A stretch of DNA of 37,944 bases from a virus (IMGVR_UViG_3300036944_000491:1-37944); one strand, 5' to 3'. Counted from the stretch's first letter, positions 27,483 to 36,827 are shown. The notes: generated by a model from the sequence alone, not told the origin. Numbers and translations are program-made.

Positions 27483-28312
27483 TTCCGTTTATTCCGGCCA
27501 TTGCTGGCGTCGCAGGCGCAGCGATTGGCGCGAACGCCACGAACAAGGCGGCTAAACAGGGCGCTGCGGCGTCTCAGCAAGCCGCAGACGCAACGATTGC
27601 TGAACAGCGTCGTCAGTTTGATATTGGTCAGCAGAATCAGCAGCCGTGGCTCACGGCGGGCAATAGCGCGCTCAATCAGCTTGCGGGGCTGTATGGCCTG
27701 AACACGACACCGGGTGGAGCGTCGGCTCAGTCCTACGCCTATTTGCAGGCCAATCCCCAAGTCAAAGCCGACATTGACGCTGGCGCGTTCGGTGGCCCCG
27801 GCAACTATGACGCAGCGGTGAATTGGCGTCGCAACGAATACGGTGGCGTTGATAACGGCACGGGTCAGGTTATGGCTGGCGGTCAGCCGGGCGCACCGGG
27901 TCAACAAGCTGGCGGCAACAGCGCCATGAACGCCTTCTTCACGTCGCCTGACTATCAGTTCCGACAGAACGAGCAGATGCGCGCCCTGACGGCCCGCAAT
28001 GCTCAACTCGGGATTCAGGACAGCGGCGCGGCTCAACGGTCAGCCCTGCAACTGTCGGGCAACCTCGCAAGCGGAGAGTTCAACAACTACGCCAACCGCC
28101 TGTCGTCTCTGGCTGGCGTGGGTCAGACTGCGGCGCAAAACACAGCGGCTGCGGGTCAGAACTTCGCGAACAGCATGGGTCAGGTTCTCGGCAATAACGC
28201 TCAGAACCTCGCATCCAGCTACGCCACGCAGGGCCAAAACAACGCTAACCTGTGGTCCGGCATCGGCGGGGCTGTCGGTGCTGGGGTTAATCAATTCATC
28301 GGGCGGCGCTAA
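27473..28312 (+). CDS. Ejection / internal virion protein, Ala-Gln-rich (279 aa)
   Basis: GTG 27473 overlaps the GNAT gene and follows GGTCGGAGATTTAATAC. The product opens with a hydrophobic Ala/Gly stretch (VPFIPAIAGVAGAAIGANAT) and continues in Gln/Ala-rich helices (AASQQAADATIAEQRRQFDI, NLASGEFNNYANRLSSLAG). This matches the small ejection proteins of podoviruses, which leave the virion with the DNA and form a transenvelope channel. Gene order (before a hydrolase-domain protein and a large internal protein) agrees with P22 gp7/gp20/gp16. Confidence 0.7.
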   Translation: MPVVPFIPAIAGVAGAAIGANATNKAAKQGAAASQQAADATIAEQRRQFDIGQQNQQPWLTAGNSALNQLAGLYGLNTTPGGASAQSYAYLQANPQVKADIDAGAFGGPGNYDAAVNWRRNEYGGVDNGTGQVMAGGQPGAPGQQAGGNSAMNAFFTSPDYQFRQNEQMRALTARNAQLGIQDSGAAQRSALQLSGNLASGEFNNYANRLSSLAGVGQTAAQNTAAAGQNFANSMGQVLGNNAQNLASSYATQGQNNANLWSGIGGAVGAGVNQFIGRR

Positions 28313-30102
28313 TGGCGACTCCTTTCAACGTCTGGCAGGGTGTCCAATCGGGTCAGCAGCTTGTCGATGGCCTGTTCCAGCAGCAAGACCAGATGCGCGC
28401 GGGACGTGCGCTGGCTGGCGGCAACTACGCTGACGCCATGAAGGCTCTCGGGGCTGGGGGCGATGTGCAGGGCGTTCGCCAGATTCAAGCCGATCAGGCA
28501 GCGGATCAGACGCGTCAGCAGACACAAAACAAAGAGCAGCAGGCGCAGCAGCTAAACACCACGCTCCAGGTTGTGCGCACGCTCAAACGCGCCCGTTCGG
28601 AAAACCAAGACCTCGGCGCTCTGGTAGAGCAATATCGCCCTGCCTTCGCGGCTATGGGAACAGACCCCGCGCAGTTTGATGTCATCGCACAGCAGATTTC
28701 GGCTAACCCTGCCTTCCTCGACCAGATTGAGGCGGTGATTGGCGAGCAGGCGCGCAACCTTGAGGTCGTCAACTTCGGCTCGGGACGCGGAGCGTCGGTT
28801 GTCGATCTCGACACGGGAAATGAAGTCCGCCGCCTGACGCCCGAACAACAGCCCATCACGGTCGCCAATAATAGCGTCCTGTATGATCCTATCACCGGAG
28901 AGGCGCTCGTTGACACGCGCTCGAATGAGTATATCCAGCGCGACCCCTACAAAGAGTTTGTCGAAGTTACTCCTCGGGCCGCTACGACGGGTGGAAGTCA
29001 GCCGCGTGGGATTCGCAACAACAACCCCGGCAATATCGAAGACGGTCCGTTCGCTCAGTCGCTTCAGGGCTACAAGGGGTCGGATGGTCGGTTCGCTATC
29101 TTTGAGACGCCGCAGGATGGCGTAAACGCTGGCGCTCAGCTCCTCGGCTCCTATGCGCGTCGCGGGGTGGTCACGCCTGCACAAGTTATCAATCGGTGGG
29201 CTCCTCCGTCTGACAACAACCCCACGCAAGCCTACGCTCAGTATGTGGCGCAGCGCCTCGGCATTGGCGTAAACGACCCCATTCCTGAGAGCCGTCGCGG
29301 CGAAGCGTTCCAGGCCATCAACGAGTTTGAGAATGGCTCACGCGGACCTTCTCAGGGTTCGGGTGGCGGCGCGCGAGTCGTATCCGGCGCGCAGGCTCCG
29401 CAAGAGACGCCAGCACAACAAGCCGCGTCGGCTGCGCGAAACTTCACGCAAGAGCGCCAACTTCGCAGCGACATTGGCAACAACCCTGCCGCTAAAGAGC
29501 TTGCCCTTGTCCGTCCGCACATTCAGACTATTGGACGGATTGCGGGTCAGGTTCGCGACGGACGCAACGTCAGCGCGCAAGACGATCTGGCGCTAATCTT
29601 CGCCTTCATGAAGGTGCTAGACCCCACGTCGGTTGTCCGTGAGGGCGAGTTCGCCAACGCTCAGAATACGGGCGGCATCGCTGAAAACGTCGTCAACGCC
29701 TACAACAAGGCGCTGAACGGAGAGCGCCTGACTGATCGCCAACGGTCGGAGTTCTTCCGCACGGCTAACGGCATGATGCGGGACCGGCAGGCCAATTATC
29801 AGGAGGTGGTGAATCGTCAGCGGGATTTGGCCTCGCAATATGGCCTGAACCCTGATCGCGTTGCGCCATCGCAGCCTGCGGGCGGTCAGCAGGGTCCGCG
29901 CGTTCGGTTCTCCCTTTCGCCCCAACAGCAGGCATGGGTGAGTCAGAATGGGCGGGCTGAAACGAGCGGAGCCGCAAGGCGCGCTGGGTCGCGCGATAAC
30001 CCGCGCCTGATTAACCCTGCAAGCGCCACGCAAAGCTACAACAACATTCCGTCAGGCTCATACTTCCTTACGCCTGACGGACAACTGAGGCAGAAGCGCT
30101 AA
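28312..30102 (+). CDS. Internal virion protein with muramidase-like domain (596 aa)
   Basis: ATG 28312 overlaps the previous stop. After a Gln/Ala-rich N-terminal region, residues about 231-335 (RGIRNNNPGNIEDGPFAQSL, then DGRFAIFETPQDGVNAGAQL) form a domain found in phage structural peptidoglycan hydrolases. It probably opens the cell wall during DNA entry. The rest is helical (QQAASAARNFTQERQLRSDI) and ends with SPQQQAWVSQNGR. Like other ejection proteins it lacks a signal sequence. Catalytic residues are not certain. Confidence 0.75.
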   Translation: MATPFNVWQGVQSGQQLVDGLFQQQDQMRAGRALAGGNYADAMKALGAGGDVQGVRQIQADQAADQTRQQTQNKEQQAQQLNTTLQVVRTLKRARSENQDLGALVEQYRPAFAAMGTDPAQFDVIAQQISANPAFLDQIEAVIGEQARNLEVVNFGSGRGASVVDLDTGNEVRRLTPEQQPITVANNSVLYDPITGEALVDTRSNEYIQRDPYKEFVEVTPRAATTGGSQPRGIRNNNPGNIEDGPFAQSLQGYKGSDGRFAIFETPQDGVNAGAQLLGSYARRGVVTPAQVINRWAPPSDNNPTQAYAQYVAQRLGIGVNDPIPESRRGEAFQAINEFENGSRGPSQGSGGGARVVSGAQAPQETPAQQAASAARNFTQERQLRSDIGNNPAAKELALVRPHIQTIGRIAGQVRDGRNVSAQDDLALIFAFMKVLDPTSVVREGEFANAQNTGGIAENVVNAYNKALNGERLTDRQRSEFFRTANGMMRDRQANYQEVVNRQRDLASQYGLNPDRVAPSQPAGGQQGPRVRFSLSPQQQAWVSQNGRAETSGAARRAGSRDNPRLINPASATQSYNNIPSGSYFLTPDGQLRQKR

Positions 30103-32258
30103 TGGCGAATCCTTGGGACAACGACCCCATTGTGCGTTCGCGCAAAACTGACCTGCGCATTGATGAGCGCGAGCAGGCCGAGACGCGTTATCGCAACCTG
30201 ACAGGAGACGCGAACCCGCTTGCTCAGCCGGTTATCCTGCCCGGTGAAGAAGGTTATGCGGGGGCTGGTCAGTATCTGCCAGAGGCTGACGTGGTCGTGC
30301 GCGGCAACGTGCCTTGGGCCAACGACCTGCAAGTCACGCCGGGGTCTGAAGCTATTCGAGCTAACGCCAACCCCGTAGGGGCCTATGCACAGAGTGCGGC
30401 TGAGCAACTCCCGTGGATTGATGAGGCTGCGGCATGGACTGTTTCCAAGCTGACCGGCGAGCCAATTGAGTACGTACGCGAAACGCAGCGGATGGGGATG
30501 CAGATTGACAGAGAAGAGCAGCCGCTCGCTAGAAATCTAGGCGGTGTGTCTGGTTTCGCGGCTGGTATAGCCGCGCCAGGAGCGGCTTACGTTCGGGGCG
30601 CTCGGGGGGCGGCTCAGATTGGACGGGCTACGGCTCTTGGCACTGGATACGGCGCAGCATACGGATCGGGCGCAGCAGAAGACGGCTACGCAAGTCGTTT
30701 GGCTGGTCTAGGAACCGGCGCTGCTGTTGGCGGCGTGACGGGTGGAACCTTGCAAGCTGCTGCACCTCTGGTGTCTCGCGCCACGGGTGCGGTTGGTCGT
30801 GGCGTAAGCTCCATCGTCAATCCTACAGGCCGTCTCCGCGCACGCGGCAACATCACGCCGGAAGTCTCGGCGGCGTCTCGCTTCTCAGAGTTTGTCACGC
30901 CCGAGGCTCTGACCGAACGCCAGCGCCTGATTGATCTTGGCCTTCAACCCGCCGCTATGGATGTTCTCGGCGGGACTGCTGAGCGCCTTGTTCGCACCGC
31001 CGCCGGTCCTGCTGGTCCCGGCGCAGAGATGGCCGTTCAGGGTGCGGTTCAGCGTCAAGCCAACTTGCGCCCCGAGGTCATGAGCGTAACGCGAGGGCTA
31101 TCGGATGATCCTCGCTCGGCTGAGGCCGTTCGTGAGGGGCTGCTAGAGACAAGGGACGCGCTTGCAACAACTCAGTATGCGGCTCCTTACTCGCAGCAAG
31201 TTCCGCTTACCCCAGAGGCTGTTCGCTCGCTTCGTGGGCAATATGGAGCATCCGCCATCCGCGAAGCCATTGAGGATGAGCTATCTTCCCCAACCTATAA
31301 CGCTGACGTTGTTGCCGAGTTGGAGGGATTGCTTGGTTCTGACATCGGTGACGTTTCGTCCCTTTCGGGTCGCGCCCTTGACCGCGTTCGTATTGCCCTT
31401 CGGGACACTTCAGAGGGGCTGATGCGCGGTGAACGGCCAGCAAGAACAAGGGCGCGTGGCGTCGCCCAGAGAGTCGAGGGCGTCGATACTGCCCTTGACG
31501 CAGCGGACGGCCTAAGGGAAGCTCGTGCAAGCTACCGAAACCTGTCTGGAGCCGCAGATGTCATTGACAATCGCCCCGACATTTTCTCGACTGATCCGCA
31601 GGACTTCCGCGCATGGGTGGACACGCTTTCTCCTGAGGCACGAGATGCGGCGATTATCGGTGTCAGGCAGGATATTCTGGACACTCTCGGACGGCAGCGT
31701 AGTGCCGGTTCCTCATCGTTGGATTCGCTGACGCAGGCGCAATACAGCCGAGCCAACCTCGCCTCGCTTCTTGGACCGGAAGAGGCTCAACGCTACCTCG
31801 ACAGCGTTGCGGCACGTGTCCAAGGCGCACAGCGCGCACAGCGCGTATCTCCGAACACGAACAGCCAGACTTTCGGACGCGGCATGGACGAAGAGACGCT
31901 AGGCGTTGCTGAGCGTCTAGGCGCTGTTACCGATGCAGCTACTGGCGTCATGGGCAATCTTGGCGGCATTGCACGAACCATCGACCGTGTTCGTGATAGC
32001 GTGCGTGGCGCTACCATGTCGCCTCAAGAGCGCGCCGCCATCGTTCAGATGGGCTTCGGATCGGCTGACGAACTAGAACGCATCGTTATGCTGGCCGATC
32101 AGGCCCGCGCTAACCGTCGTCCGCCGCCGCGTGAGGTTCGCGCATGGATTACGTCAGCCACTAGCAGGCTCGGCGCTAACAACCCTGCGGTAAGAGAGCT
32201 TCAGCAGCTTCTTCTGCCCGCAGTCTCGCCAGCTCAAGAAACAGAAACGCAGCCATGA
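30102..32258 (+). CDS. Large ejection / internal virion protein (718 aa)
   Basis: ATG 30102 overlaps the previous stop. The protein has a Gly/Ala-rich segment near residues 150-225 (GVSGFAAGIAAPGAAYVRGA, GAAYGSGAAEDGY) that could be membrane-active, followed by long Arg/Ala/Glu-rich helices (AIREAIEDELSSPTYNADVV, RALDRVRIALRDTSEGLMRG). It is the last of three ejection genes, matching P22 gp16 in place. Such proteins insert in the envelope for DNA passage. No catalytic motif was seen. Confidence 0.7.
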   Translation: MANPWDNDPIVRSRKTDLRIDEREQAETRYRNLTGDANPLAQPVILPGEEGYAGAGQYLPEADVVVRGNVPWANDLQVTPGSEAIRANANPVGAYAQSAAEQLPWIDEAAAWTVSKLTGEPIEYVRETQRMGMQIDREEQPLARNLGGVSGFAAGIAAPGAAYVRGARGAAQIGRATALGTGYGAAYGSGAAEDGYASRLAGLGTGAAVGGVTGGTLQAAAPLVSRATGAVGRGVSSIVNPTGRLRARGNITPEVSAASRFSEFVTPEALTERQRLIDLGLQPAAMDVLGGTAERLVRTAAGPAGPGAEMAVQGAVQRQANLRPEVMSVTRGLSDDPRSAEAVREGLLETRDALATTQYAAPYSQQVPLTPEAVRSLRGQYGASAIREAIEDELSSPTYNADVVAELEGLLGSDIGDVSSLSGRALDRVRIALRDTSEGLMRGERPARTRARGVAQRVEGVDTALDAADGLREARASYRNLSGAADVIDNRPDIFSTDPQDFRAWVDTLSPEARDAAIIGVRQDILDTLGRQRSAGSSSLDSLTQAQYSRANLASLLGPEEAQRYLDSVAARVQGAQRAQRVSPNTNSQTFGRGMDEETLGVAERLGAVTDAATGVMGNLGGIARTIDRVRDSVRGATMSPQERAAIVQMGFGSADELERIVMLADQARANRRPPPREVRAWITSATSRLGANNPAVRELQQLLLPAVSPAQETETQP

Positions 32259-32344
32259 CAAACAACACTGGATTGGCGGGCCACCAGAACAGAGCCGACA
32301 GAAAAAATATCTTCATGACCACCACTTATCATAAGGCGTCGTAA
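32255..32344 (+). CDS. Possible 29-aa microprotein before the tailspike
   Basis: ATG 32255 overlaps the ejection-gene stop (ATGA) and gives a 30-codon frame (MTNNTGLAGHQNRADRKNIF...), ending 1 bp before the tailspike ATG. The overlap suggests translational coupling, perhaps to pass ribosomes to the tailspike. The product has no recognisable feature. Confidence 0.3.
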   Translation: MTNNTGLAGHQNRADRKNIFMTTTYHKAS

Positions 32345-32345
32345 A

Positions 32346-34310
32346 ATGGCAGCAGGTCGCATTGTATTCGGCGCATGGATGCCCGCCGTTGACGCCAATG
32401 GGGTTCCTATCCCCAACGCGCGCATCTTCTTCTATGACAACGAAACCACGATCCTGAAGTCGGTCTATGCCAATCAGGCGTTAACGATTCCGCTGCCTAA
32501 TCCGGTGTCTGCCAACTCGTCGGGGCAATTCCCTGACATCTGGGGCGATGACGCTGAGATTTACAGCGCGACGATTGATGCGCCTTATGGTCCGCCTGGA
32601 ACGCCCTTCACCTATGACAACGTTGTTCCGGGTCAGAATACGGGCGGCGGTGGCGGTGGCGGTGCCGATAAGCTAGACATCAGCGGGGCCAACATCCCAC
32701 CGCCGTCTGAGGTTGCACCTTCTGGCGCGCTAGCCCTGCGTCAGAGTCAAAACCTGTTCTTCGTTACGCCTGAAGACTTCGGCGGCGTCTCGAACGATGA
32801 CACGTTTGATAACTCCGTCGCCATCACGCGGGCAGAAACGTATCTAAAGGCGCTTCCCGAGGGTGGTGCGCTCGTCTTTGGTGAAGGCCGCGACTACTAT
32901 TTCAAATCCACCATCGGCGGCGCACGCAATCGCCTTGTCTGGCGGGGTTCTAGGACTCGGCTGATCTACAATGGCGCATCGACCACGACCGATCTGCTGG
33001 TGTTTGGAGACGGGATCAACGCTTACAGAGAGCAAAGCGTTTCGGGCGTGGAGCTTTGCAGCCTTACGAACATGACTGCTGGCTCAGGGGTCCGCACTCC
33101 ATTTGCCGTGCGTTCTGACTTCGACTTTGACAACATCAATGGTCAGGATTGGCAAGAGGCAAACGGAAACACCCTTTATCACGGGTTCTGGGCCGAAAAG
33201 GTAGATAACGTTCGCGTCATGGCCAACGCCATTAATGCCAAGGCTGACGGATTCCGCGTCAATGGCGCGCTGGGAGACGGCCCCAAGGCTGACTGCTGGT
33301 TGATGGTCGGCAAGATTGGGTCGTGTGCGGTTGGGGTCCGTATGGGTGGTGGCTTCGGCGGACTCTACCTCACGCCAAACACCACCATGATTAATAATCG
33401 TGTGAATTTCATTGTGGATAGAACCCTTACGGCAGAGGGAAACCGAGAGTTCTTCGCTACGGGTGCTATTTTCGACGTTTCGTTGGGTGATGACCTGGAG
33501 AACGAGGCCAACGTCATCATTGATGATGACGGAGGTCTTCGCGCCAACTTTACTGGCTGCTGGTTCTCGGCTGGTCAATCTCACGGCGTCTGGATTAAGG
33601 CGCTGCAAGGTGTTCTGACCATCTCCGGTTGCCGCATTGTTCAGATGGTTGGCGATGGGTTCCGTACCTCTGTGGCAGGGACCGGGTTCACTCTAATAAA
33701 TGGGTGCCAGATCACAAGCTGCGGCGGGTGGGGCATCAATGGTCTGGTGGAAAATTACGCAGTATCCATTGGCGCTTGCGAGATCGGCGCGAACACGGAA
33801 GGCGACATCAATCCTGAGTTCGTCAACTCCAGCCGCACCACGAACGGGGCGGCTCGGTTCCTCGGCACCGCCGAGGGAACGCAGTTCCAACTTGATGCTA
33901 ACTCAGCTTGGCGGTTCGTGCTGGGAAACCCTCGCTTCCAAAGCGACGTGGGCGACTACTACGGCTTTGATCGGGCGCTGAACAAGCACATCTGGGCCAT
34001 CGGCGGGCAAGAGGCACTGGTCGCCAAGCCCGGCTACGCGAAGGTCATGGGCGGCGACTACTATTCCCCCGGCGTGCGGATGACCGGAACGGCAGATGGG
34101 TCAGGGATCGCCCTTGTTGCGCACTCAGACGCAAGCCTTCCGAGAAAGATCAAGCGGGTTAGCGGATTTTACTATCTCGCTGACGGGTCGTCGTGGAGCT
34201 TCCCCGGCGCAGCAAACATCACGGCAAGCTATATCGCGTTCCAAGCCCATGCACCGGCAGCGGGTTGTCCGTTCGTCATCGACTATGAGTACTACGAGAC
34301 TTCATGGTAA
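32346..34310 (+). CDS. Tailspike with P22-type head-binding domain
   Basis: The 654-aa product begins with GRIVFGAWMPAVDANGVPIP NARIFFYDN and FTYDN, the pattern of the P22 tailspike head-binding domain (residues 1-97). A Gly-rich linker (GGGGGGGADKL, about 98-108) precedes a beta-helix region starting at VSNDDTFDNSVAITRAETYL and FGEGRDYYFKSTI, as in pectate-lyase-like spikes. The tip (SYIAFQAHAPAAGCPFVIDY) is short. Tailspikes bind and often cut surface polysaccharide. The catalytic residues and substrate cannot be read. Confidence 0.85.
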   Translation: MAAGRIVFGAWMPAVDANGVPIPNARIFFYDNETTILKSVYANQALTIPLPNPVSANSSGQFPDIWGDDAEIYSATIDAPYGPPGTPFTYDNVVPGQNTGGGGGGGADKLDISGANIPPPSEVAPSGALALRQSQNLFFVTPEDFGGVSNDDTFDNSVAITRAETYLKALPEGGALVFGEGRDYYFKSTIGGARNRLVWRGSRTRLIYNGASTTTDLLVFGDGINAYREQSVSGVELCSLTNMTAGSGVRTPFAVRSDFDFDNINGQDWQEANGNTLYHGFWAEKVDNVRVMANAINAKADGFRVNGALGDGPKADCWLMVGKIGSCAVGVRMGGGFGGLYLTPNTTMINNRVNFIVDRTLTAEGNREFFATGAIFDVSLGDDLENEANVIIDDDGGLRANFTGCWFSAGQSHGVWIKALQGVLTISGCRIVQMVGDGFRTSVAGTGFTLINGCQITSCGGWGINGLVENYAVSIGACEIGANTEGDINPEFVNSSRTTNGAARFLGTAEGTQFQLDANSAWRFVLGNPRFQSDVGDYYGFDRALNKHIWAIGGQEALVAKPGYAKVMGGDYYSPGVRMTGTADGSGIALVAHSDASLPRKIKRVSGFYYLADGSSWSFPGAANITASYIAFQAHAPAAGCPFVIDYEYYETSW

Positions 34311-34336
34311 TGTCTCAACTCAATAAGGAACCCACA

Positions 34337-34582
34337 ATGACCGCACAGAAACACATCGACGCCATCGGCAAGTCTCTTCTGGAGATCGAGGCGCGCAGTA
34401 AGGATGTTCGCAAGGCCGCTCGCAAACTCGACGCCGCCGTTCTGAAGCATCACGAACTACTTGATGAAGCTCAGAAAGCCTATGCAGCCGAACCGTATCA
34501 GGGTGGTGGCGTTATCGTTCCATTCTCGGGCGGAACGAACAAAACAGTCCCTGACAATCCTGACGAGCCGGTGGAGCCCTAA
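34337..34582 (+). CDS. Hypothetical helical protein after the tailspike (81 aa)
   Basis: The start MTAQKHIDAI at 34337 follows AATAAGGAACCCACA; an upstream ATG in the same frame overlaps the tailspike and has no site. The product has two amphipathic helices (GKSLLEIEARSKDVRKAARK, LDAAVLKHHELLDEAQKAYA) and a disordered acidic tail. No family recognised. It opens the lysis region. Confidence 0.55.
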   Translation: MTAQKHIDAIGKSLLEIEARSKDVRKAARKLDAAVLKHHELLDEAQKAYAAEPYQGGGVIVPFSGGTNKTVPDNPDEPVEP

Positions 34583-34585
34583 CCC

Positions 34586-35071
34586 ATGATGGTCGCGTTC
34601 GGCATTGCGTGCCTCTTCGTCTATGCAATCAATGCATGGGCGGCTGCGGACGCCAAACCACGCCATGCCGACGCGGCTGGGGTGGCTTCCCTGCTCTGTC
34701 TGTCCTACGGCATGACTAACGCCCTGGTGACGCTCTACGGCTTCCCTGAGGCTGTTCTGGCCTTCCCCGCTCTGGATGCGGTCTTGGCCTTCATGGTCTG
34801 GCGCGCGTGCAAGAGGCACACTCGACGGTGGAAGGTCGGCTTGCTGGCCCTGCTCGTTTTCCAGCTCGCCTTGCATATGCTATGTGTGGCTGCATGGAAG
34901 CTCGGCACTATGACCAACGCGGGAATATACAACTACGTCGTCATGCTGAACGTTAGTTTTGCGGCTCAACTAGCCGTTGTCGGGAGTGCAGGCCTTGGTC
35001 ATGCTGTGGCTCGCATTTCCCATTATCTGTCTAATCTACGGCGCTCTCTTGCTTATGGAGGTCATAAGTGA
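34586..35071 (+). CDS. Integral membrane protein, about four TM segments (161 aa)
   Basis: ATG 34586 (or 34589) follows the previous gene by 3 bp. Hydrophobic segments appear near 3-20 (VAFGIACLFVYAINAWAA), 30-50 (AGVASLLCLSYGMTNALVTL), 83-105 (WKVGLLALLVFQLALHMLCV) and 112-135 (NYVVMLNVSFAAQLAVVG). It lies before the holin candidates, so a role in lysis or superinfection exclusion is possible. No specific family. Confidence 0.6.
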   Translation: MMVAFGIACLFVYAINAWAAADAKPRHADAAGVASLLCLSYGMTNALVTLYGFPEAVLAFPALDAVLAFMVWRACKRHTRRWKVGLLALLVFQLALHMLCVAAWKLGTMTNAGIYNYVVMLNVSFAAQLAVVGSAGLGHAVARISHYLSNLRRSLAYGGHK

Positions 35072-35256
35072 CCCCCGCCGAAAAAATCGCGGTGCTGGAG
35101 ATAGAGGTCAAACACCTCCGAATGGATCACGAAGAGATCAAGGCCGTGGCCCTTGGGAATCAACGGATGCTTAGGTGGGGCATGGGGGCCTGTGCTGGCA
35201 TGGGGGCGCTGATTCCGATTGTGCTTCCAAAGCTGGCCACGGCGTTGGGGTTGTGA
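35068..35256 (+). CDS. Holin-like small membrane protein (62 aa)
   Basis: GTG 35068 overlaps the upstream stop. An N-terminal coiled coil (EKIAVLEIEVKHLRMDHEEI) is followed by one hydrophobic segment (GMGACAGMGALIPIVLPKLA). This is the XhlA/hemolysin-like layout seen in many phages next to holins. It could be a holin helper or pinholin. Stop and next ATG overlap (TGATG). Confidence 0.65.
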   Translation: MTPAEKIAVLEIEVKHLRMDHEEIKAVALGNQRMLRWGMGACAGMGALIPIVLPKLATALGL

Positions 35257-35495
35257 TGAAACTAGCGACATTCATTGGCGAGATCGCTAGGCCGTTCGCG
35301 ATCATCTGGACCTCCCTTTGCGGAGGTATTGCCATGGTCGTCACATCATGGCGTGTGGACAACGGAAACGACGGCGGCGTTCTGATCGGAGCCATCGCTC
35401 TGATCGTCACCGGCATCTACACCGCGAAAGCCGTCGAGTCGTGGAAGGCCAACAAGGCTGATGCTGAGGTGAAGATTGCGGAGGCTAAACAGTGA
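35256..35495 (+). CDS. Holin candidate, two TM segments (79 aa)
   Basis: ATG 35256 overlaps the previous stop. Hydrophobic stretches near 10-30 (ARPFAIIWTSLCGGIAMVV) and 40-57 (GGVLIGAIALIVTGIYTAKA) with a charged C-terminus (SWKANKADAEVKIAEAKQ) match class II holins. The gene precedes the endolysin and overlaps it by 4 bp, as usual. Holins time lysis by opening the inner membrane. Confidence 0.7.
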   Translation: MKLATFIGEIARPFAIIWTSLCGGIAMVVTSWRVDNGNDGGVLIGAIALIVTGIYTAKAVESWKANKADAEVKIAEAKQ

Positions 35496-36172
35496 CCAAG
35501 GCAGCCGATAACGAAGCCTTCGTCCGAGAGTATCAGCGACGCAACGGCCTGACTACGGACGGCTGGGCTGGCGAGAAAACGTGGGCTTCGCTGGGCGTTG
35601 AGGAATATGAGTTTGATGAGGCCGCTTTCTTCGCCAAGCTTCGCGCCGAGTTCGGTTCGCTATCTCAACAGATGGTCGATGGCTGCAAGACGCTGATTGC
35701 GGCTCTTAGCGATTGGCCTGTGTCGTGGATCGCCTATGCCCTCGCGACTGCAAAACATGAGACAGCCGACACCATGCAGCCGATCAAGGAGCGGGGTGGT
35801 GAGGCATACTTCAAGCGTATGTATGACATCATGGGCGAGCGCCCCGCCAAGGCTCGCGAGTTAGGTAACGTCAAGCCTGGAGATGGTGCGCGCTACGCCG
35901 GTCGCGGATACGTCCAACTGACAGGACGCGCCAACTACGCTCAATACGGACTGGCAGACAACCCAGACGACGCCATGAAGCCCGAGATTGCCGCTCGCGT
36001 TCTGAAAGACGGGATGGAGAAGGGCCGATTTACGGGTAAGTCGCTGAAGGATTATCTGCCCGGTGACTACATCGGAGCGCGCCGGATCGTCAACGGCACG
36101 GATCGTGCGCAGATGATTGCGGATTATGCTGTAAAGTTTGAGAAGGCATTGAAGGCAGGCGGTTTCAAATGA
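35492..36172 (+). CDS. Endolysin with peptidoglycan-binding domain and GH19-like domain
   Basis: GTG 35492 overlaps the holin stop. Residues 9-36 (AFVREYQRRNGLTTDGWAGE KTWASLG) are a small peptidoglycan-binding domain. Residues 50-215 resemble GH19 chitinase-type lysins: the ATAKHETADTMQPIKE segment (86-100) holds the likely catalytic Glu, and GRGYVQLTGRANYAQYG (137-153) is the substrate-site motif. It cleaves the glycan strands of the cell wall. There is no signal peptide, so export needs the holin. A length of 226 aa is typical. Confidence 0.9.
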   Translation: MTKAADNEAFVREYQRRNGLTTDGWAGEKTWASLGVEEYEFDEAAFFAKLRAEFGSLSQQMVDGCKTLIAALSDWPVSWIAYALATAKHETADTMQPIKERGGEAYFKRMYDIMGERPAKARELGNVKPGDGARYAGRGYVQLTGRANYAQYGLADNPDDAMKPEIAARVLKDGMEKGRFTGKSLKDYLPGDYIGARRIVNGTDRAQMIADYAVKFEKALKAGGFK

Positions 36173-36471
36173 TCCTCCCCACCACCCTCTATAACCGCGT
36201 CCTGACCATCTTCGCGGTCGTCATCCTGCTCATCATCATCGGCCTGTCGCTGGCGTGGTGCGGTCAGCGAGGGGCGAACCAGAAGCGGGATGCCGTGGTT
36301 GCCAAGACGACGGGCAGGGCTCTGGATAAGGTCGCAGAGCAAACGCCTGTCATTCGCCAGGAACAGAAGGAAAAAGAGAATGAAGTTTCCGCAATCGAAG
36401 GTTCTGACGCTCGCTTGCCTGATGGCTTCGGCGCTGATCTTGAACGCGTGCGGCGGGGCAAGCGTGATTGA
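36169..36471 (+). CDS. Rz: i-spanin (Rz-like)
   Basis: ATG 36169 overlaps the endolysin stop. The 100-aa product has one N-terminal transmembrane segment (ILTIFAVVILLIIIGLSLAW region, residues 11-31) and a periplasmic charged, helical part (TTGRALDKVAEQTPVIRQEQ, KEKENEVSAIEGS). This is the inner-membrane half of the spanin pair, which fuses the inner and outer membranes at the end of lysis. Confidence 0.85.
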   Translation: MILPTTLYNRVLTIFAVVILLIIIGLSLAWCGQRGANQKRDAVVAKTTGRALDKVAEQTPVIRQEQKEKENEVSAIEGSDARLPDGFGADLERVRRGKRD

Positions 36472-36655
36472 AATACCCGCCAGCCTGAAAGCCCCGTGCG
36501 TATCGACCGTTGACGTGTCTGCGGCCCAGACCGTTGGCGATCTGGGCCGCGCTATTGTGCAGTCTGATGGAGACCTCCGCGTGTGCGATGCCCGTCGTGA
36601 GGCCGTCGTTACGATTGCGGAGGCGGGGAAGAAGCGGTTTCTAGGGCTTTTCTGA
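36380..36655 (+). CDS. Rz1: o-spanin lipoprotein (Rz1-like), overlapping Rz
   Basis: ATG 36380 lies inside the i-spanin gene in another phase. The product (91 aa) has a signal peptide and lipobox: FPQSKVLTLACLMASALILN ACGG, with LNAC giving Cys24 as the lipidated residue. The mature part is Ala/Val-rich (CVSTVDVSAAQTVGDLGRAI). Overlap by 92 bp is usual for Rz/Rz1 pairs. It is the outer-membrane half of the spanin complex. Confidence 0.85.
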   Translation: MKFPQSKVLTLACLMASALILNACGGASVIEIPASLKAPCVSTVDVSAAQTVGDLGRAIVQSDGDLRVCDARREAVVTIAEAGKKRFLGLF

Positions 36656-36827
36656 CCTTCTCTCCGTTCGCCTTGTCGCAACGAACTGTCCACCCTCCAG
36701 ACATCGTAATAGTGTAGGCCCCTGCGCTGTTTTCCCCAAGACGTTCAAGATAGATTGCTGCAATGTGCGCCACGACTAAATCTATCGACTTTCCAGAGAG
36801 CCTGTCGGTTACAACCGTGACGATCAC
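36609..36827 (-). CDS. Hypothetical protein, last gene of right-end leftward operon (72 aa)
   Basis: GTG 36827 follows GGGAGAGGTGGA and overlaps the upstream stop. The product (MIVTVVTDRLSGKSIDLVVA...) has alternating strands and a GWTVRCDKANGEKVRKALE C-terminus, possibly a small alpha-beta fold. Its 3' end overlaps the o-spanin tail by 47 bp, so the two operons converge without a clear terminator. No family recognised. Confidence 0.65.
   Translation of the reverse strand: MIVTVVTDRLSGKSIDLVVAHIAAIYLERLGENSAGAYTITMSGGWTVRCDKANGEKVRKALETASSPPPQS

Noticed and set aside
36597-36660. Terminator between the spanin and the leftward operon
   Set aside because: Only a weak AGAAGC/GCTTTT pairing with a poor T-run lies inside the overlapping ends, so I cannot support it.
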